A stretch of DNA of 12,088 nt, taken from assembly GCA_937858455.1 (NCBI GenBank), contig CALLYN010000259.1:1-12088 (forward strand), read 5' to 3'. Positions 12,061 to 12,088 of the stretch are shown one piece after another. The DNA is from an uncultured Kouleothrix sp. (lineage in GTDB: Bacteria; Chloroflexota; Chloroflexia; Chloroflexales; Roseiflexaceae). How positions within the stretch are numbered: the first letter of the stretch is position 1; each line of letters starts with the position of its first letter. The translations under genes were made by a program, and so were the position numbers. The notes under the pieces were generated by a model. It was not told where the DNA came from. It saw only the letters and a program-made list of their open reading frames with translations, and did not search any database.

Positions 12061-12088
12061 GTGCCCCGCGGCAGAGGGCGGCCGCCCG

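Overview
This is a GC-rich bacterial window of about 12 kb with ten intact genes, one chimeric gene cut by the left edge, and an array of palindromic repeats. The proteins, and the many short palindromic repeats between genes, look most like filamentous Chloroflexota (Roseiflexus/Kouleothrix type). That placement is inferred from general appearance; no marker gene here proves it. No rRNA, tRNA, CRISPR array or complete mobile element was seen.

Layout. Positions 1-1441 (-) hold a secreted protein whose body is a family 92 glycoside hydrolase (alpha-mannosidase type). Its N-terminal part has been replaced, in frame, by a piece of a GT4 glycosyltransferase. Next come three more minus-strand genes: a HAD phosphatase, a one-pass membrane protein of unknown function, and ruvA (Holliday junction helicase subunit). 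A 400-base gap with paired repeats and a strong promoter leads into two plus-strand genes, an acyl-CoA dehydrogenase and a gluzincin zinc peptidase, separated by a large terminator hairpin. The peptidase converges on a nucleotidyltransferase-fold gene across two further hairpins.

Positions 7258-9540 (-) run, in order of transcription, GntR/FCD regulator, EamA exporter (4-base overlap), nucleotidyltransferase. Facing them is a plus-strand 3-hydroxyisobutyrate/tartronate-semialdehyde-type dehydrogenase. The 164-base divergent region carries two well-formed back-to-back promoters and two perfect 16-bp palindromes. The regulator therefore probably controls itself, the exporter and the dehydrogenase, a common arrangement for hydroxy-acid or sugar-acid metabolism.

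From 10599 to about 11156 there is no gene. Seven good copies and one decayed copy of a palindromic unit are arranged at steps of about 50 or 100 bases. The array ends at the ribosome binding site of a class I SAM methyltransferase, whose own 3' end, including the stop codon, is duplicated as a 38-bp tandem repeat.

The points most worth a second look are the GH92/GT4 chimera, the 50-base-periodic palindrome array, and the promoters whose spacer or core element coincides with a palindrome. No obvious multi-gene novel system (defence, biosynthetic or mobile) is visible.
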